The notes beneath the pieces are model-generated. The model made no database searches. It was given only the letters and a program-made list of their open reading frames with translations, and was not told where the DNA came from. A program made the translations under genes and the position numbers. From Mycolicibacterium moriokaense (lineage in GTDB: Bacteria; Actinomycetota; Actinomycetes; Mycobacteriales; Mycobacteriaceae), in assembly GCF_010726085.1 (NCBI RefSeq), contig NZ_AP022560.1:3038001-3102000 (forward strand): 64,000 bases of DNA. The letters are read 5' to 3'. Each line of letters begins with the position of its first letter. Positions within the stretch are counted from its first letter, which is position 1. Positions 8,815-18,358 of this stretch are shown one piece after another.

Positions 8815-10590
8815 ATGGCAGCGACGGCGGAGGTTACCGAGCGACTGGTCGACAGCAGCGACGGAGTGCAGATCGCGGTCTATGAGGGGGGCAACCCCGA
8901 CGGGCCACCGCTGGTGCTGGTCCACGGCTGGCCCGACTCCCATGTGCTGTGGGACGGCGTCGTCCCGTTGCTGGCCGACCGGTTCCGCATCGTGCGCTAC
9001 GACAACCGCGGAGTGGGGCGCTCGTCGGTGCCGAAATCCGTTTCGTCGTACACAATGGCCGGCTACGCCGACGACTTCGCCGCGGTGATCGATGCGGTGG
9101 CGCCTGGGGAGCGGGTCCATGTGCTCGCGCACGACTGGGGTTCGGTGGGGATATGGGAGTACCTATCGCGTTCGAACGCAAGCGATCACGTCGCCTCGTT
9201 CACGTCGATCTCAGGTCCGAGTGCCGATCACATGAACAGATTCATCATCGGCAGCCTCAAGCGTCCGTACCGTCCGCGCCAGTTCCTGAAGGGGCTGAGC
9301 CAGCTGTTGCGGCTGTCCTACATGATCTTCTTCTCGGTGCCCGTCCTGGCGCCGCTTGCGGTGCGTCTGTTCATCGCCGACGGCGTCACGCGCACGCTGA
9401 AGCTGCGCGACGGCATTCCCGCCGGCCGGATCCACCAGTCGGCGACCTACAAGTCCGATGCTGTCAACAGCTTGAAGGTCTACGGCGCCAACTACTTTCG
9501 TACTCTGCGGTCGGCCCGCAAAGACCACTACGTCAACGTGCCGGTGCAGGTGATCGTCAACACCAGGGATCAGTTCGTGCGTCCGTTCATCTACGACGAG
9601 ATCAAGAACTGGGTGCCCCGGTTGTGGCGGCGGGACATCGAATCCGGTCACTGGGCGCCGATGTCGCATGCGCCGATGATCGCGAACTCGGTGCGTGAGT
9701 TGGTCGACCACCTCGAGGGGAAGCCGGCAGCGCGCGGTCTGCTGCGTGCGCAGGTCGGCCGGAAGCGCGAATACTTCGGCGACACACTGGTCTCGGTCAC
9801 CGGAGCGGGTAGCGGCATCGGCCGTGCGACGGCGCTGGCCTTCGCTGCAGAGGGTGCCGAAGTCGTGGTCAGCGACGTGAACGAGGCCGGTGTCAAGGAA
9901 ACCGCGGCGGCGATCACCGCGCGCGGCGGCGTCGCTCACGCGTACACACTCGACGTCGCCGACGCGGACGCCGTCGAACGGTTCGCCGAACAGATCTGCG
10001 CCGAGCATGGCGTGCCCGACATCGTCGTCAACAACGCGGGCGTCGGGCACACCGGCATGTTCCTGGACACGCCGGCCGAGGAATACGACAGGGTGCTCGA
10101 CATCAATTTCGGCGGAGTCGTCAACGGCTGCAGGTCTTTTGGTCGCCGACTCGTCGAGCGGGGCGCAGGCGGACATATCGTGAACGTGTCGTCGATGGCG
10201 GCCTATTCGCCGCAGCAGTCGATGAACGCCTACGCGACGAGCAAGGCCGCGGTGTTCATGTTCAGCGATTGCCTGCGTGCTGAACTGGACCAGGCCGGCG
10301 TCGGGTTGACGACTATCTGCCCCGGTGTGATCAACACCGACATCGTGCGCACGACGAGGTTCGACGTCCCGGCCGACAAGGCGGACAAGGTCGATGCCCG
10401 CCGAGCGCAGATCGAAAAAGCTTTCGCGGTACGACGGTACGGCCCGGAGAAGGTGGCGAAGGCGATCCTGTCGTCGGTCAAGAAGAACAAGGCGGTGCGC
10501 CCGGTGGCACCCGAGGCGTACTTCGTCTACGGCGCAGCGCACCTGTTCCCGCAGGCAATGCGCAGCGCCGCCCGCGGAAAGGTGCTGTAG
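8815..10590 (+). CDS. ephD: Epoxide hydrolase-short-chain dehydrogenase fusion EphD
   Basis: A 591-residue two-domain enzyme. Residues 1-300 form an alpha/beta hydrolase with the oxyanion motif HGWPDSH, the nucleophile aspartate in AHDWGSVG and the late catalytic histidine in SGHWAPMSHAP. Residues about 320-591 form a short-chain dehydrogenase with GAGSGIGRA, NNAGVGHTG and the YATSK catalytic Tyr-Lys pair. Mycobacterial EphD has been tied to epoxy-mycolic acid metabolism. The frame is open upstream, but ATG at 8815 follows GCGGAGG and gives the family length. The C-terminal KVL is close to its convergent neighbour pepB (38-base gap). Confidence 0.95.
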   Translation: MAATAEVTERLVDSSDGVQIAVYEGGNPDGPPLVLVHGWPDSHVLWDGVVPLLADRFRIVRYDNRGVGRSSVPKSVSSYTMAGYADDFAAVIDAVAPGERVHVLAHDWGSVGIWEYLSRSNASDHVASFTSISGPSADHMNRFIIGSLKRPYRPRQFLKGLSQLLRLSYMIFFSVPVLAPLAVRLFIADGVTRTLKLRDGIPAGRIHQSATYKSDAVNSLKVYGANYFRTLRSARKDHYVNVPVQVIVNTRDQFVRPFIYDEIKNWVPRLWRRDIESGHWAPMSHAPMIANSVRELVDHLEGKPAARGLLRAQVGRKREYFGDTLVSVTGAGSGIGRATALAFAAEGAEVVVSDVNEAGVKETAAAITARGGVAHAYTLDVADADAVERFAEQICAEHGVPDIVVNNAGVGHTGMFLDTPAEEYDRVLDINFGGVVNGCRSFGRRLVERGAGGHIVNVSSMAAYSPQQSMNAYATSKAAVFMFSDCLRAELDQAGVGLTTICPGVINTDIVRTTRFDVPADKADKVDARRAQIEKAFAVRRYGPEKVAKAILSSVKKNKAVRPVAPEAYFVYGAAHLFPQAMRSAARGKVL

Positions 10591-10628
10591 CGAGTCGATC
10601 TCGCGGCGCCACGGCCCGGGCAGGCAGG

Positions 10629-12155
10629 CTAACCGTTCTGGGCGATGTCCTCGAGCACGGCGAACATCGTCCGCGTCGGCACCCCGGTGCCGCCCTTGCC
10701 CGTATAGCCCCACGGCCCACCGGTGTTGTACGCCGGCGCCGCGATGTCGATGTGCGCCCACTGCACCCCGTCGGCGACGAATTCGCGGAGGTACGTTCCG
10801 GCGACCAGCATTCCGGCGAAGCGCGAACCGCTGACGTTCGCCAGGTCGGCAACCGTCGACTTGAGGTCGTCCTTGAGCTCCTCCGGCAGCGGCATCGGCC
10901 ATCCGTTCTCGCCTACCTCCTGCGAACGGGAGGCCACCCGGTCGCGGAACTCGTCGCTGCCCATCACGCCGGGCGTGCGCGAGCCCAGCGCGACCGTCTG
11001 CGCGCCGGTCAGCGTCGACGTCTCGATCAGGTAGTCGGGGTTGTCCTCACACGCCCGCACGATCGCGTCGGCCAGGATCAGCCTGCCCTCCGCGTCGGTG
11101 TTGAGCACCTCAACGGTGATGCCGCCGTACTGCGTGAGCACGTCGCCTGGCCGCTGCGCCGTCGCAGACGGCATGTTCTCGGCCATCGGCACCGTGGCGA
11201 TGACGTCGATCGGCAGCTTCTGCTTGGCCGCCAGCACCACCGTCGCGATGACCGCGGCCGCCCCGCCCATGTCGGAGGTCATGTGGTGCATGTTGGCGGC
11301 CGGCTTGATGGAGATGCCGCCGGTGTCGAACGTGATGCCCTTGCCGACCAGTGCGACCGTCCTGGCCCTCTTCCCCTTGCCGCCGCGGTATGTCAGCCGG
11401 ACCAACCGGGGCGGGCGCGACGACCCCTTGCCGACGCCGATGATCCCGCCGTAGCCGCCCTTGGCCAGTGCCTTCTCGTCGAGCACCTCGACCTCGAGGC
11501 CGGCGGATAAGCCCAAAGCTGTTGCCCGGTCGGCGAATTCGGCGGGGTAGAGGTGACTGGGCGGAGTGTTCACGAAGTCGCGGGCGGTGGCCACGGCCGT
11601 CGCGATGTCGGTGGCCCGCACGGCCGCCTCTTTGGTCTTCGCTTTCGTGTCGGCCGTCAGCGCGGTGATGGTGCGCAACCCGTTGTCCTTGGGTGCGGTC
11701 TTCTCGCTGCGGAAGTCGCTGAACCGGTACGCGCCGAGGATCAGACCTTCGATCGTGGCGGCCAGGTCGATGTCCGACAGGGTCGTGATGACGGACTCGG
11801 TGCCGTTGAGCGAACGCGCGGCCACCCCGGCGGCGCGGCGGATCACCTCCGACGGCCAGTTCTCGCGGTCCTTGCCCAGCCCGACCGCCAGCACACTGGC
11901 CACCGGCAGCGACGGCGCGATGACCCGGGTGACCTGGTCAGACCCACCTTTGGCGCCGAGCGCCTCCAGCGCCACCTCGATCTCGCCGACCGCTTCGGCA
12001 TCGAGGAACGGGTTGCCGACGACCGTCGCCTTGGCGTCATCCCCCTCCCCGCTGACCACGCCGACGATCAGCACGGAGCCGTCGACCTTGCGCTTGGGCA
12101 GCGACGAGCCGACGGTGACGGTGGGGGCCTGGTAACCGGTGCTAGCTGGGCTCAC
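10629..12155 (-). CDS. pepB: Cytosol (leucyl) aminopeptidase, M17 family
   Basis: Zinc-dependent aminopeptidase releasing N-terminal residues from peptides in the cytoplasm; hexameric in the family. The 508-residue protein has a variable N-terminal domain and a C-terminal catalytic domain with the [14 protein letters not shown] metal and catalytic lysine region (about residue 275) and the M17 signature [13 protein letters not shown] (about 353-365). GTG at 12155 ([10 protein letters not shown]) lies directly beside a perfect inverted repeat and a TATGGT box, with no ribosome binding site. It follows the adenylyl cyclase gene by 18 bases. Confidence 0.96.
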   Translation of the reverse strand: MSPASTGYQAPTVTVGSSLPKRKVDGSVLIVGVVSGEGDDAKATVVGNPFLDAEAVGEIEVALEALGAKGGSDQVTRVIAPSLPVASVLAVGLGKDRENWPSEVIRRAAGVAARSLNGTESVITTLSDIDLAATIEGLILGAYRFSDFRSEKTAPKDNGLRTITALTADTKAKTKEAAVRATDIATAVATARDFVNTPPSHLYPAEFADRATALGLSAGLEVEVLDEKALAKGGYGGIIGVGKGSSRPPRLVRLTYRGGKGKRARTVALVGKGITFDTGGISIKPAANMHHMTSDMGGAAAVIATVVLAAKQKLPIDVIATVPMAENMPSATAQRPGDVLTQYGGITVEVLNTDAEGRLILADAIVRACEDNPDYLIETSTLTGAQTVALGSRTPGVMGSDEFRDRVASRSQEVGENGWPMPLPEELKDDLKSTVADLANVSGSRFAGMLVAGTYLREFVADGVQWAHIDIAAPAYNTGGPWGYTGKGGTGVPTRTMFAVLEDIAQNG

Positions 12156-12175
12156 GAGCGATAACCATATCGCTC
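12156..12175. promoter_or_regulatory. 8-bp perfect inverted repeat between the cyclase gene and pepB
   Basis: GAGCGATA (12156-12163) and TATCGCTC (12168-12175) are exact inverted copies around a four-base ACCA centre. The repeat touches the pepB start codon and covers most of the cyclase stop codon. On the minus strand TATGGT (12169-12164) would be a -10 box eight bases before pepB. It could be an operator, a short attenuating hairpin, or a terminator of the cyclase mRNA; it lacks a T run. Confidence 0.5.
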
Positions 12176-13259
12176 ACCGGGAAAGGTGCAGGTCGTAGGC
12201 CGGGACCGGCTTGTCGAACCCTTTGAGTGTCAATGGTTCCTGCGGGATCGCGGGCCAATCAGACAGTTCGTCGCGGACATCGGTGGACGCCAGTATCTGG
12301 CCGGGCGCCGCCGCCGCGACGAGGCGGGCGGCCAGGTTCACCGGAGTCCCGAAGTAATCGCCGCCGATGGCCAGCACCTGACCGTAGCCCAGCCCGGCCC
12401 GGACGTTGAGGCCGGTTGCGCGGGCACGTGGGTGTTCGACCAGATCGATCGCGACCTTCACCAGTAGGTCGGGCGTCGTGGTCACCCACATCACCTCATC
12501 GCCGATGAACTTCACCAGCCGGCCGCCGTCGGTGTGCACCATGTCCGACACCGAGCCGCCGAAATCGGTTAGCAGCTCGAACAGTTCGGTCGGGTTCAGC
12601 ACCTGCGTCAGCTGGGTGAAGCCGGTGAGGTCCGCGAACCCCACCCCGCAGGTCACGGTGGCCGACGCGTCGGTGATGACGTGTTCGAAATGTGTTCGCG
12701 CACTGATGGTGTGGTGCCGGAACACCACGTCCATCAACACGCCGAAGGTGTGGGTGATCTCCGTGACGGCTCGATACGCCCTCGCGGTGGTGAGTTCGTC
12801 ACCGCTGATGGCCATCAGCACGTCGGGCTGCGACATCCGCACCATCGTCCCGGCCGCTTCGGCAACCCGGGCCAGCGCGTTGCCCATGATCCGCAGGAAC
12901 CCCAGCGCCGGCTCGTCACCGACGAGTTCCTTGACTGCCACCCACTTCGCGAGCCCGTCGATGTCCAACTGGCTCAGCGACAGCGTGTCCGGGTCGGTGA
13001 GCGGCAGACCCATCGCCGTCCAGACGGTTGTCAGCTCTTCCAGCGTCACCCCGAGCTTCTGCGCCCCCGTGCGCATGCTGTAGGTCGGGCGACCCGGGCC
13101 CTGCAGCGCGTCGCCGGCCAGGCCGAACAGCCGACCCTGGCGTTCGGCCTCCACCATCTCCGCGACGGTGAAGCCCAGACCGACGAGGTATTCGATCAGC
13201 CCCGCCCGCCCGCGCGCGTTGGCGATTCCAGCGGCTTCCAGCGCGTCGAAATCGACCAC
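12174..13259 (-). CDS. Class III adenylyl cyclase (Rv2212-like)
   Basis: Makes cAMP from ATP. The 361-residue soluble protein has an N-terminal regulatory half (residues 1-190) and a C-terminal cyclase domain. The metal-binding aspartates sit in [12 protein letters not shown] and IGDEVMWV; the preceding lysine in KFIGDE matches adenine recognition; NLAARLV supplies the transition-state Asn and Arg. In M. tuberculosis the Rv2212 enzyme is modulated by pH and fatty acids through its N-terminal half. GTG at 13259 is close to that ortholog's length (378). It diverges from gcvT with only 40 bases between and is followed by pepB. Confidence 0.92.
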   Translation of the reverse strand: MVDFDALEAAGIANARGRAGLIEYLVGLGFTVAEMVEAERQGRLFGLAGDALQGPGRPTYSMRTGAQKLGVTLEELTTVWTAMGLPLTDPDTLSLSQLDIDGLAKWVAVKELVGDEPALGFLRIMGNALARVAEAAGTMVRMSQPDVLMAISGDELTTARAYRAVTEITHTFGVLMDVVFRHHTISARTHFEHVITDASATVTCGVGFADLTGFTQLTQVLNPTELFELLTDFGGSVSDMVHTDGGRLVKFIGDEVMWVTTTPDLLVKVAIDLVEHPRARATGLNVRAGLGYGQVLAIGGDYFGTPVNLAARLVAAAAPGQILASTDVRDELSDWPAIPQEPLTLKGFDKPVPAYDLHLSR

Positions 13260-13285
13260 ACGTGTGAGTGTGCCAGTAGCAGCCG

Positions 13286-13291
13286 TACTGT
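13286..13291 (+). promoter_or_regulatory. Predicted -10 box for gcvT
   Basis: TACTGT ends eight bases before GTG 13300 and there is no ribosome binding site, so a leaderless or very short-leader transcript is likely. The promoter shares a 40-base divergent gap with the cyclase gene. Confidence 0.4.
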
Positions 13292-13299
13292 GGACTGCC

Positions 13300-14394
13300 G
13301 TGAGCGAAGTCCTTTCCGGCCCATTGGAGGAACGTCATCGCCAGCTCGGCGCCAGTTTCGCGGAGTTCGGCGGCTGGCTGATGCCCGTCTCCTACGCGGG
13401 CACCGTCACCGAACACAACGCAACGCGCACCACCGTCGGGCTTTTCGACGTCAGCCACCTGGGCAAGGCGCTCGTGCACGGCCCCGGCGCCGCCGAGTAC
13501 GTCAACTCCGCGCTGACCAACGACCTTCGCCGGATCGGTCCCGGCAAGGCGCAATACACGTTGTGCTGCACCGAATCCGGCGGCGTGATCGACGACCTGA
13601 TCGCCTACTACGTCTCCGACGACGAGATCTTCCTCGTCCCCAACGCCGCCAACACCGCCGCGGTGGTCGCCGCACTGAAGGAACACGCCCCGGCCGGGCT
13701 CACCATCACCGACGAGCACCGGTCGTACTCGGTACTTGCGGTGCAGGGGCCGAAGTCGCCCGAGGTACTGGGCGCGCTCGGACTGCCGACCGGCATGGAC
13801 TACATGGGATACGTCGACGCCGAGTTCAGCGGTGTCCCAGTTCGGGTGTGCCGCACCGGCTACACCGGCGAGCATGGCTACGAGCTGCTGCCGCCGTGGG
13901 ATCAGGCCGCCGTGGTGTTCGACGCGTTGGTGGACGCGGTCGGCTCGGCAGGGGGAGAGCTGGCGGGTCTCGGCGCGCGCGATACACTGCGTACCGAGAT
14001 GGGCTACCCCCTGCACGGCCACGAACTGTCGCTCGAGATATCGCCGCTGCAGGCGCGGTGCGGCTGGGCCATCGGCTGGAAGAAGGACGCGTTCTGGGGT
14101 CGCGACGCACTGCTGGCCGAGAAGGAGGCGGGTCCGAAGCGGCTGCTGCGCGGGCTCAAGGCCGTCGGCCGCGGCGTGCTGCGCGCCGATCTCACCGTGC
14201 TCGACGGCGACACCCCGGTCGGCGTCACGACATCGGGAACCTTCTCGCCGTCGCTGAAAGTGGGTATCGCACTGGCGCTGATCGACAGTGCCGCAGACAT
14301 CGCCGACGGAGCGCACGTTTCGGTCGACGTCCGGGGCCGCCCGCTGGAGTGCGAGGTGGTCAAGCCACCGTTCGTGGAGGCGAAAACTCGGTAG
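13300..14394 (+). CDS. gcvT: Glycine cleavage system T protein (aminomethyltransferase)
   Basis: Transfers the aminomethyl carbon from lipoylated H protein to tetrahydrofolate, releasing ammonia and giving methylene-THF. The 364-residue protein has the family N-terminus ([20 protein letters not shown]), FDVSHLGK, the folate-site aspartate region (LTNDL) and the C-terminal [20 protein letters not shown]. Length is normal. GTG at 13300 is chosen because the upstream open frame is antisense to the cyclase gene. The H and P proteins are not in this window. A link to the lipoate genes at 4-8 kb is functional only. Confidence 0.95.
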   Translation: MSEVLSGPLEERHRQLGASFAEFGGWLMPVSYAGTVTEHNATRTTVGLFDVSHLGKALVHGPGAAEYVNSALTNDLRRIGPGKAQYTLCCTESGGVIDDLIAYYVSDDEIFLVPNAANTAAVVAALKEHAPAGLTITDEHRSYSVLAVQGPKSPEVLGALGLPTGMDYMGYVDAEFSGVPVRVCRTGYTGEHGYELLPPWDQAAVVFDALVDAVGSAGGELAGLGARDTLRTEMGYPLHGHELSLEISPLQARCGWAIGWKKDAFWGRDALLAEKEAGPKRLLRGLKAVGRGVLRADLTVLDGDTPVGVTTSGTFSPSLKVGIALALIDSAADIADGAHVSVDVRGRPLECEVVKPPFVEAKTR

Positions 14395-14404
14395 TCAGCG
14401 GAGA

Positions 14405-14410
14405 TACAAT
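14405..14410 (+). promoter_or_regulatory. Predicted -10 box of a leaderless ilvE transcript
   Basis: TACAAT ends six bases before ATG 14417, in the 22-base gap after gcvT, without a ribosome binding site. It is one of the closest matches to TATAAT in the window. Confidence 0.5.
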
Positions 14411-14416
14411 CGCCTC

Positions 14417-15523
14417 ATGACTGACGGCCCCCTCGAATTCACCGCCACGCGCAACGCGAATCCGGCGAGCGATGAGGTACGGGCTGCCATTCTGGCGAAC
14501 CCCGGATTCGGCCAGTTCCACACCGACCACATGGTGTCGATCGATTATGTGGAGGGCAAGGGCTGGCACGACGCGCGGGTGATCCCGTACGGCCCCATCG
14601 AACTCGACCCGTCGGCGATCGTGCTGCACTACGCGCAGGAGGTCTTCGAGGGGCTCAAGGCCTACCGCTGGGCCGACGGGTCGATCGTGTCGTTCCGGCC
14701 GGAGGCCAACGCGGCACGGTTGCGTACCTCGGCCCGGCGGCTCGCCATTCCGGAGCTCCCCGAGGAAGACTTCATCGAGTCGCTGCGCCAGTTGATCGCC
14801 GTCGACGAGCAGTGGGTGCCGCCCGCCGGCGGTGAGGAGTCGCTGTACCTGCGGCCCTTCATCTTCGCGAGCGAACCGGGTCTCGGTGTTCGGCCCGCCA
14901 GCGAGTACCGCTATCTCGTGATCGCCTCACCGGCCGGGGCGTACTTCAAGGGCGGCATCAAGCCCGTGAGCGTGTGGCTGTCGACCGAGTACGTGCGCGC
15001 CTGCCCGGGCGGCACGGGCGCGGCCAAGTTCGGCGGCAACTACGCCGCCTCACTGCTGGCGCAAAAGCAGGCCGCCGACAACGGCTGCGATCAGGTGGTG
15101 TGGCTGGACGCCGCCGAACGCCGCTACGTCGAAGAGATGGGCGGTATGAACCTGTTCTTCGTGTTCGGCAGCGGCGGGTCGGCACGCCTGGTGACGCCGG
15201 AGCTGAGCGGTTCGATCCTGCCGGGCGTCACCCGAGATTCCTTGTTGCAGTTGGCCACTGACGCCGGGTTCGCCGTCGAGGAACGCAAGATCGACGTCGA
15301 CGAGTGGCAGAAGAAGGCGGCGGCCGGCGAGATCACCGAGGTGTTCGCCTGCGGCACCGCGGCGGTCATCACCCCGGTCGCCCACGTCAAACACGCCGAG
15401 GGTGAATTCACCATCGCCGACGGCGGTCCGGGCGAAATCACCATGGCCCTGCGTGACACGTTGACCGGAATCCAGCGCGGGACGTTCGCCGACACGCACG
15501 GCTGGATGGCACGGCTGAACTGA
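14417..15523 (+). CDS. ilvE: Branched-chain amino acid aminotransferase
   Basis: PLP enzyme for the last step of leucine, isoleucine and valine synthesis and the first step of their breakdown. The 368-residue length equals the M. tuberculosis protein. Class IV features are [10 protein letters not shown], the Schiff-base lysine in [10 protein letters not shown] (about residue 204), [11 protein letters not shown] and the phosphate-cup region [14 protein letters not shown] at 14417 is 22 bases after gcvT and follows a TACAAT box. A perfect hairpin terminator lies eight bases after the stop. Confidence 0.97.
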   Translation: MTDGPLEFTATRNANPASDEVRAAILANPGFGQFHTDHMVSIDYVEGKGWHDARVIPYGPIELDPSAIVLHYAQEVFEGLKAYRWADGSIVSFRPEANAARLRTSARRLAIPELPEEDFIESLRQLIAVDEQWVPPAGGEESLYLRPFIFASEPGLGVRPASEYRYLVIASPAGAYFKGGIKPVSVWLSTEYVRACPGGTGAAKFGGNYAASLLAQKQAADNGCDQVVWLDAAERRYVEEMGGMNLFFVFGSGGSARLVTPELSGSILPGVTRDSLLQLATDAGFAVEERKIDVDEWQKKAAAGEITEVFACGTAAVITPVAHVKHAEGEFTIADGGPGEITMALRDTLTGIQRGTFADTHGWMARLN

Positions 15524-15530
15524 CAAAGCA

Positions 15531-15558
15531 CAGGGACCCCACCGCGGTGGGGTCCCTG
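15531..15558. terminator. Perfect 13-bp hairpin between ilvE and the DUF732 gene
   Basis: Bases 15531-15543 and 15546-15558 are exact inverted copies around a two-base centre. There is no long T run in either direction. The position between two convergent stop codons suggests a bidirectional terminator. Confidence 0.85.
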
Positions 15559-15572
15559 GCTTATGCGTGTTG

Positions 15573-15911
15573 TCAGCCGAGCGCGGCGTCGTGCTCGGGG
15601 CAGTAGGTGGCGACGGACGCGCCGACGAAGAACGCCGAGTCCTCCTCGGTCAGCTTCGTGGTCGAGGCGACGGATTCGACCGCGTCGTAGAGCGACTGGC
15701 CCTTGTCGAACATCTTGCAGACGTCGGCGGCGAGGCTGACCGCTTCCTTGGTCGAGGGCGGCTGGATGCCTTCGTCCGCGAGCACGCTGACGAACATGTC
15801 GTCGGTCGTGGTGGCGCCTGCGATGCTCGTGCTGACCAGAGCGGCGATGCCCAGGCTGGACGCGACGGCGGCGGCGCCGATGGCAGCGGTGAGGTGGCGG
15901 TAGGTCGGCAT
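15573..15911 (-). CDS. Secreted DUF732 family protein
   Basis: A 112-residue small exported protein. An N-terminal signal peptide (AAIGAAAVASSLGIAALVSTSIAGA, given here in parts: hydrophobic core about residues 9-25, cleavage near the Ala-Gly-Ala at about 33) is followed by a compact DUF732 domain with two cysteines (DVCKMFD and VATYCPEHD) that could form a disulfide. DUF732 proteins are common and mostly uncharacterised in mycobacteria. ATG at 15911 follows AAAGGATC; the longer upstream open frame is rejected. It sits between the ilvE terminator and cobS. Confidence 0.88.
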   Translation of the reverse strand: MPTYRHLTAAIGAAAVASSLGIAALVSTSIAGATTTDDMFVSVLADEGIQPPSTKEAVSLAADVCKMFDKGQSLYDAVESVASTTKLTEEDSAFFVGASVATYCPEHDAALG

Positions 15912-15976
15912 TTCGGGATCCTTTCGGTGGTGGGTCTCCCTGGTGGGTGAGAAGAGACTCCAACACCGCGCTTGAC

Positions 15977-16006
15977 GAATCCTTGTCGGATTCTTGGAAC
16001 GGTTCC
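15977..16006. repeat. Two short inverted repeats between cobS and the DUF732 gene
   Basis: GAATCC and GGATTC (15977-15993, five-base centre) form one repeat, and GGAACGGTTCC (15996-16006) is an adjacent odd palindrome. They lie just after the cobS stop and upstream of the DUF732 gene. Either a weak cobS terminator or an operator for the DUF732 promoter is possible. Confidence 0.4.
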
Positions 16007-16025
16007 CGCGCAAGTCGGGCGGTCT

Positions 16026-16757
16026 TTAGTGGGGTCCGATCGCCAACCCGACCGCGGCCACCGTCGTCGTGATCTCGACCGCCGCACCCAGCACATCACC
16101 GGTGATGCCGCCGAAGCGGCGCACGCAGTGCGCGACCAAGACGGCGCCGCACGCCAGCGCCACGAGTACGGCCAGCGGTCCCTGCCACGGCCGCGGTCCC
16201 GCCACCACCGCCGCCGCGGCGACCGCGATCACCCACACCGCCACGACCGCGATCGGCTGGGTGCCCGCAACCCTTGATCCGAGCGCACTGCCCTGCGCGG
16301 CGGGCACCGAGCGGCGACACGCCAGCACCGCGCCCACTCGGCCCGCGGTCACCGCGACGATGACGCCCAACGCGGTGCAGGCCGTGAACGCGAACGACTG
16401 CGCCAGCAGCACGATCACCAACGCCGCGACGCCGAACGGACCCGCCGACCCGTCGCGCATCACCTGCAGCGCACGCGCCGGCGGGCCGTAACAGCCCAGG
16501 CCGTCGGCGGTGTCGGACAGGCCGTCGGCGTGCAGGCCGCGGGTGGCGAGCAGCAACACGGCGACCGCCAGCACACCACCCAACGGATTCGACCGCCCGA
16601 ACGCCCACTGCGACGCCAACAGGGTCGCGGCCGCCGCGGCGCCGAGCACCACCCCGACCAGCGGAAGTGCGGTCAACGCGCCCCGCCCGAAGGGTGCAGT
16701 CGACCGCACCGGCAACACGGTCCCGAACGCCAACGCCGCGGCCAGCGAGCGGATCAC
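16026..16757 (-). CDS. cobS: Adenosylcobinamide-GDP ribazoletransferase (cobalamin synthase)
   Basis: Membrane enzyme joining adenosylcobinamide-GDP and alpha-ribazole, the late step of B12 assembly. The 243-residue protein is almost wholly hydrophobic with about six to seven membrane segments. The family motif [16 protein letters not shown] (about residues 72-87) with its acidic metal ligands is intact. GTG at 16757 is seven bases after the cobT stop; a longer in-frame start would lie within cobT. Last gene of the cobU-cobT-cobS set. Confidence 0.95.
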   Translation of the reverse strand: MIRSLAAALAFGTVLPVRSTAPFGRGALTALPLVGVVLGAAAAATLLASQWAFGRSNPLGGVLAVAVLLLATRGLHADGLSDTADGLGCYGPPARALQVMRDGSAGPFGVAALVIVLLAQSFAFTACTALGVIVAVTAGRVGAVLACRRSVPAAQGSALGSRVAGTQPIAVVAVWVIAVAAAAVVAGPRPWQGPLAVLVALACGAVLVAHCVRRFGGITGDVLGAAVEITTTVAAVGLAIGPH

Positions 16758-16764
16758 CGCCGGG

Positions 16765-17820
16765 TCACCGCTCGTCGGTTGAGTGGGGGACACCGGCCTC
16801 GTCGAAGGTCGCCATCGACGACAGCGTGGCCACCGCGGCGCGCACGATGGGCAGCGCAACCGCGGCGCCCGTGCCCTCGCCGAGTCGCATCTGCAGGTCG
16901 ACGATGGGCTCGAGGTCGAGCCGGCTCAGCGCTTGTGCGTGCGCCGGTTCCGTGGACCGGTGGCCCGCCTGCCACCACTGTCGGGCCCCCGGCGCGAGTT
17001 GCTCGGCCACCAGCGCCGCCGCGGTCACCACCACACCGTCGAGGAGCAGGGGCGTTCGACGTACCGCGGCCTGCGCGCAGAATCCCGCCATCGCCGCGAG
17101 GTCGGCCCCGCCGCAGGTCCGCAGCAGCTCAACGGGATCGCCCGCTGCCGCGCGACTCCGGAAGAGTGCATCCCTGATCGCTGCGGTCTTACGGGCCCAC
17201 CCCGCGTCATCCACGCCGGTGCCCCTGCCGATGACGGCCACCGGCTCCGAATCCGTCAGCGCGGCGATCAAAGCCGTTGCGGGCGTGGTGTTTCCGATGC
17301 CCATGTCACCGGCGATCAGGATGTCCGCGCCCGAATCGACCTCCTCGTCGGCGATTCGGCGGCCCGCGTCGATGGCGGCGGTGACCTCGTCGTCGCTCAG
17401 CGCGTCCTCGACGGAGATGTCGCCGCTGCTGCGGCGGACCTTGTGGGTGCCGATCGACGGCGTGAGGGGCTGCTCGACGTCGACGGCGATGTCGACGACG
17501 CGTACGGTCGCGCCCGCCGCCTCGGCGAGCACGTTGATGGCGGCGCCGCCGGCATCGAAGTTGGCCACCATGGCGGCGGTGACCTCCGCCGGATACGCGG
17601 ACACCCCTGCCGCGGCGACGCCGTGATCGCCGGCGAACACCACGACGCGGGCCCGCTCGAACTGCCGGGGCGGGCAGAGACCCTGGCATGACGCCACCCA
17701 CACCGACAGGTCCTCGAGCCTGCCCAGCGAGCCCGACGGTTTGGTCAGCCGTCTCTGCCGGGCGCGTGCCGCGACCGCGATATCGGGATCGGGCGGGTCC
17801 ACGGGTGCGAAGCCGGTCAC
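16765..17820 (-). CDS. cobT: Nicotinate-nucleotide-dimethylbenzimidazole phosphoribosyltransferase
   Basis: Makes alpha-ribazole phosphate for the lower ligand of cobalamin. The 351-residue protein shows [10 protein letters not shown] (residues about 26-35), the [14 protein letters not shown] segment, [11 protein letters not shown] and [15 protein letters not shown], with the catalytic glutamate region near the C-terminus ([10 protein letters not shown]). GTG at 17820 overlaps the cobU stop by four bases (GTGA). The open frame continues upstream only as a shadow of cobU. Confidence 0.96.
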   Translation of the reverse strand: MTGFAPVDPPDPDIAVAARARQRRLTKPSGSLGRLEDLSVWVASCQGLCPPRQFERARVVVFAGDHGVAAAGVSAYPAEVTAAMVANFDAGGAAINVLAEAAGATVRVVDIAVDVEQPLTPSIGTHKVRRSSGDISVEDALSDDEVTAAIDAGRRIADEEVDSGADILIAGDMGIGNTTPATALIAALTDSEPVAVIGRGTGVDDAGWARKTAAIRDALFRSRAAAGDPVELLRTCGGADLAAMAGFCAQAAVRRTPLLLDGVVVTAAALVAEQLAPGARQWWQAGHRSTEPAHAQALSRLDLEPIVDLQMRLGEGTGAAVALPIVRAAVATLSSMATFDEAGVPHSTDER

Positions 17821-18353
17821 AGGGCGGTGGCCTTGACGGTGACCGGCTGACCGGCGACGACGAGCACCACGCGATCGCACACCGCGGCCAGCCGTTGGTT
17901 GAGCGTGCCGAGTGCGTCGGCGAACCGCCAGCCGGACTCCGTCGCGGGAACCACGGTAAGCCCGACCTCTGGCGAGACGAGCGCGAGCGGGGAACCGTAG
18001 GACGCAACGGCGTCGACCAGATCGTCGATGTCGGCCGACACGGAGCCGCCGGTCCACGCACCGGCCCGATCCATCGCCGCGGTCAGCCAGGTACCCACGT
18101 CGTCGACGACGGTCGCCATGGTGCCATCAGCGCGCAACTGCGTTGCGACATCTACGGTTTCGATCGTGGTCCAGCCGGCAGGCCGACGCTGACGATGCGC
18201 ATCCACCCGTGCCGACCACTCGGCGTCGCCTTCCGGGGCAGGGCCGGTGGCGAGGTAACGAACAGCGGCCGACGCGCCTGCCGATTCTGCGATCGCCGCC
18301 TCCGCCCATTGGGATTTGCCCGACCGGATGCCACCGAGCACCAGGATGCGCAC
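17817..18353 (-). CDS. cobU: Adenosylcobinamide kinase / phosphate guanylyltransferase
   Basis: Bifunctional enzyme that phosphorylates adenosylcobinamide and adds GMP before the CobS reaction. The 178-residue protein begins with the P-loop [13 protein letters not shown] and carries [12 protein letters not shown] and the VLVVAGQP terminal strand typical of CobU. GTG at 18353 is five bases after the DUF3043 stop and has no clear ribosome binding site, so coupling to that gene is likely. From memory, M. tuberculosis has cobU far from cobS-cobT; here the three are together. Confidence 0.93.
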   Translation of the reverse strand: MRILVLGGIRSGKSQWAEAAIAESAGASAAVRYLATGPAPEGDAEWSARVDAHRQRRPAGWTTIETVDVATQLRADGTMATVVDDVGTWLTAAMDRAGAWTGGSVSADIDDLVDAVASYGSPLALVSPEVGLTVVPATESGWRFADALGTLNQRLAAVCDRVVLVVAGQPVTVKATAL

Positions 18354-18358
18354 CGGGG

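Noticed and set aside
9211..10902. 563-codon minus-strand frame opposite ephD
   Set aside because: EphD shows clear catalytic motifs in the other strand; this frame has no family features.
12681..14420. 579-codon plus-strand frame over the cyclase gene and gcvT
   Set aside because: Out of frame with gcvT and antisense to the cyclase; both real genes have intact motifs.
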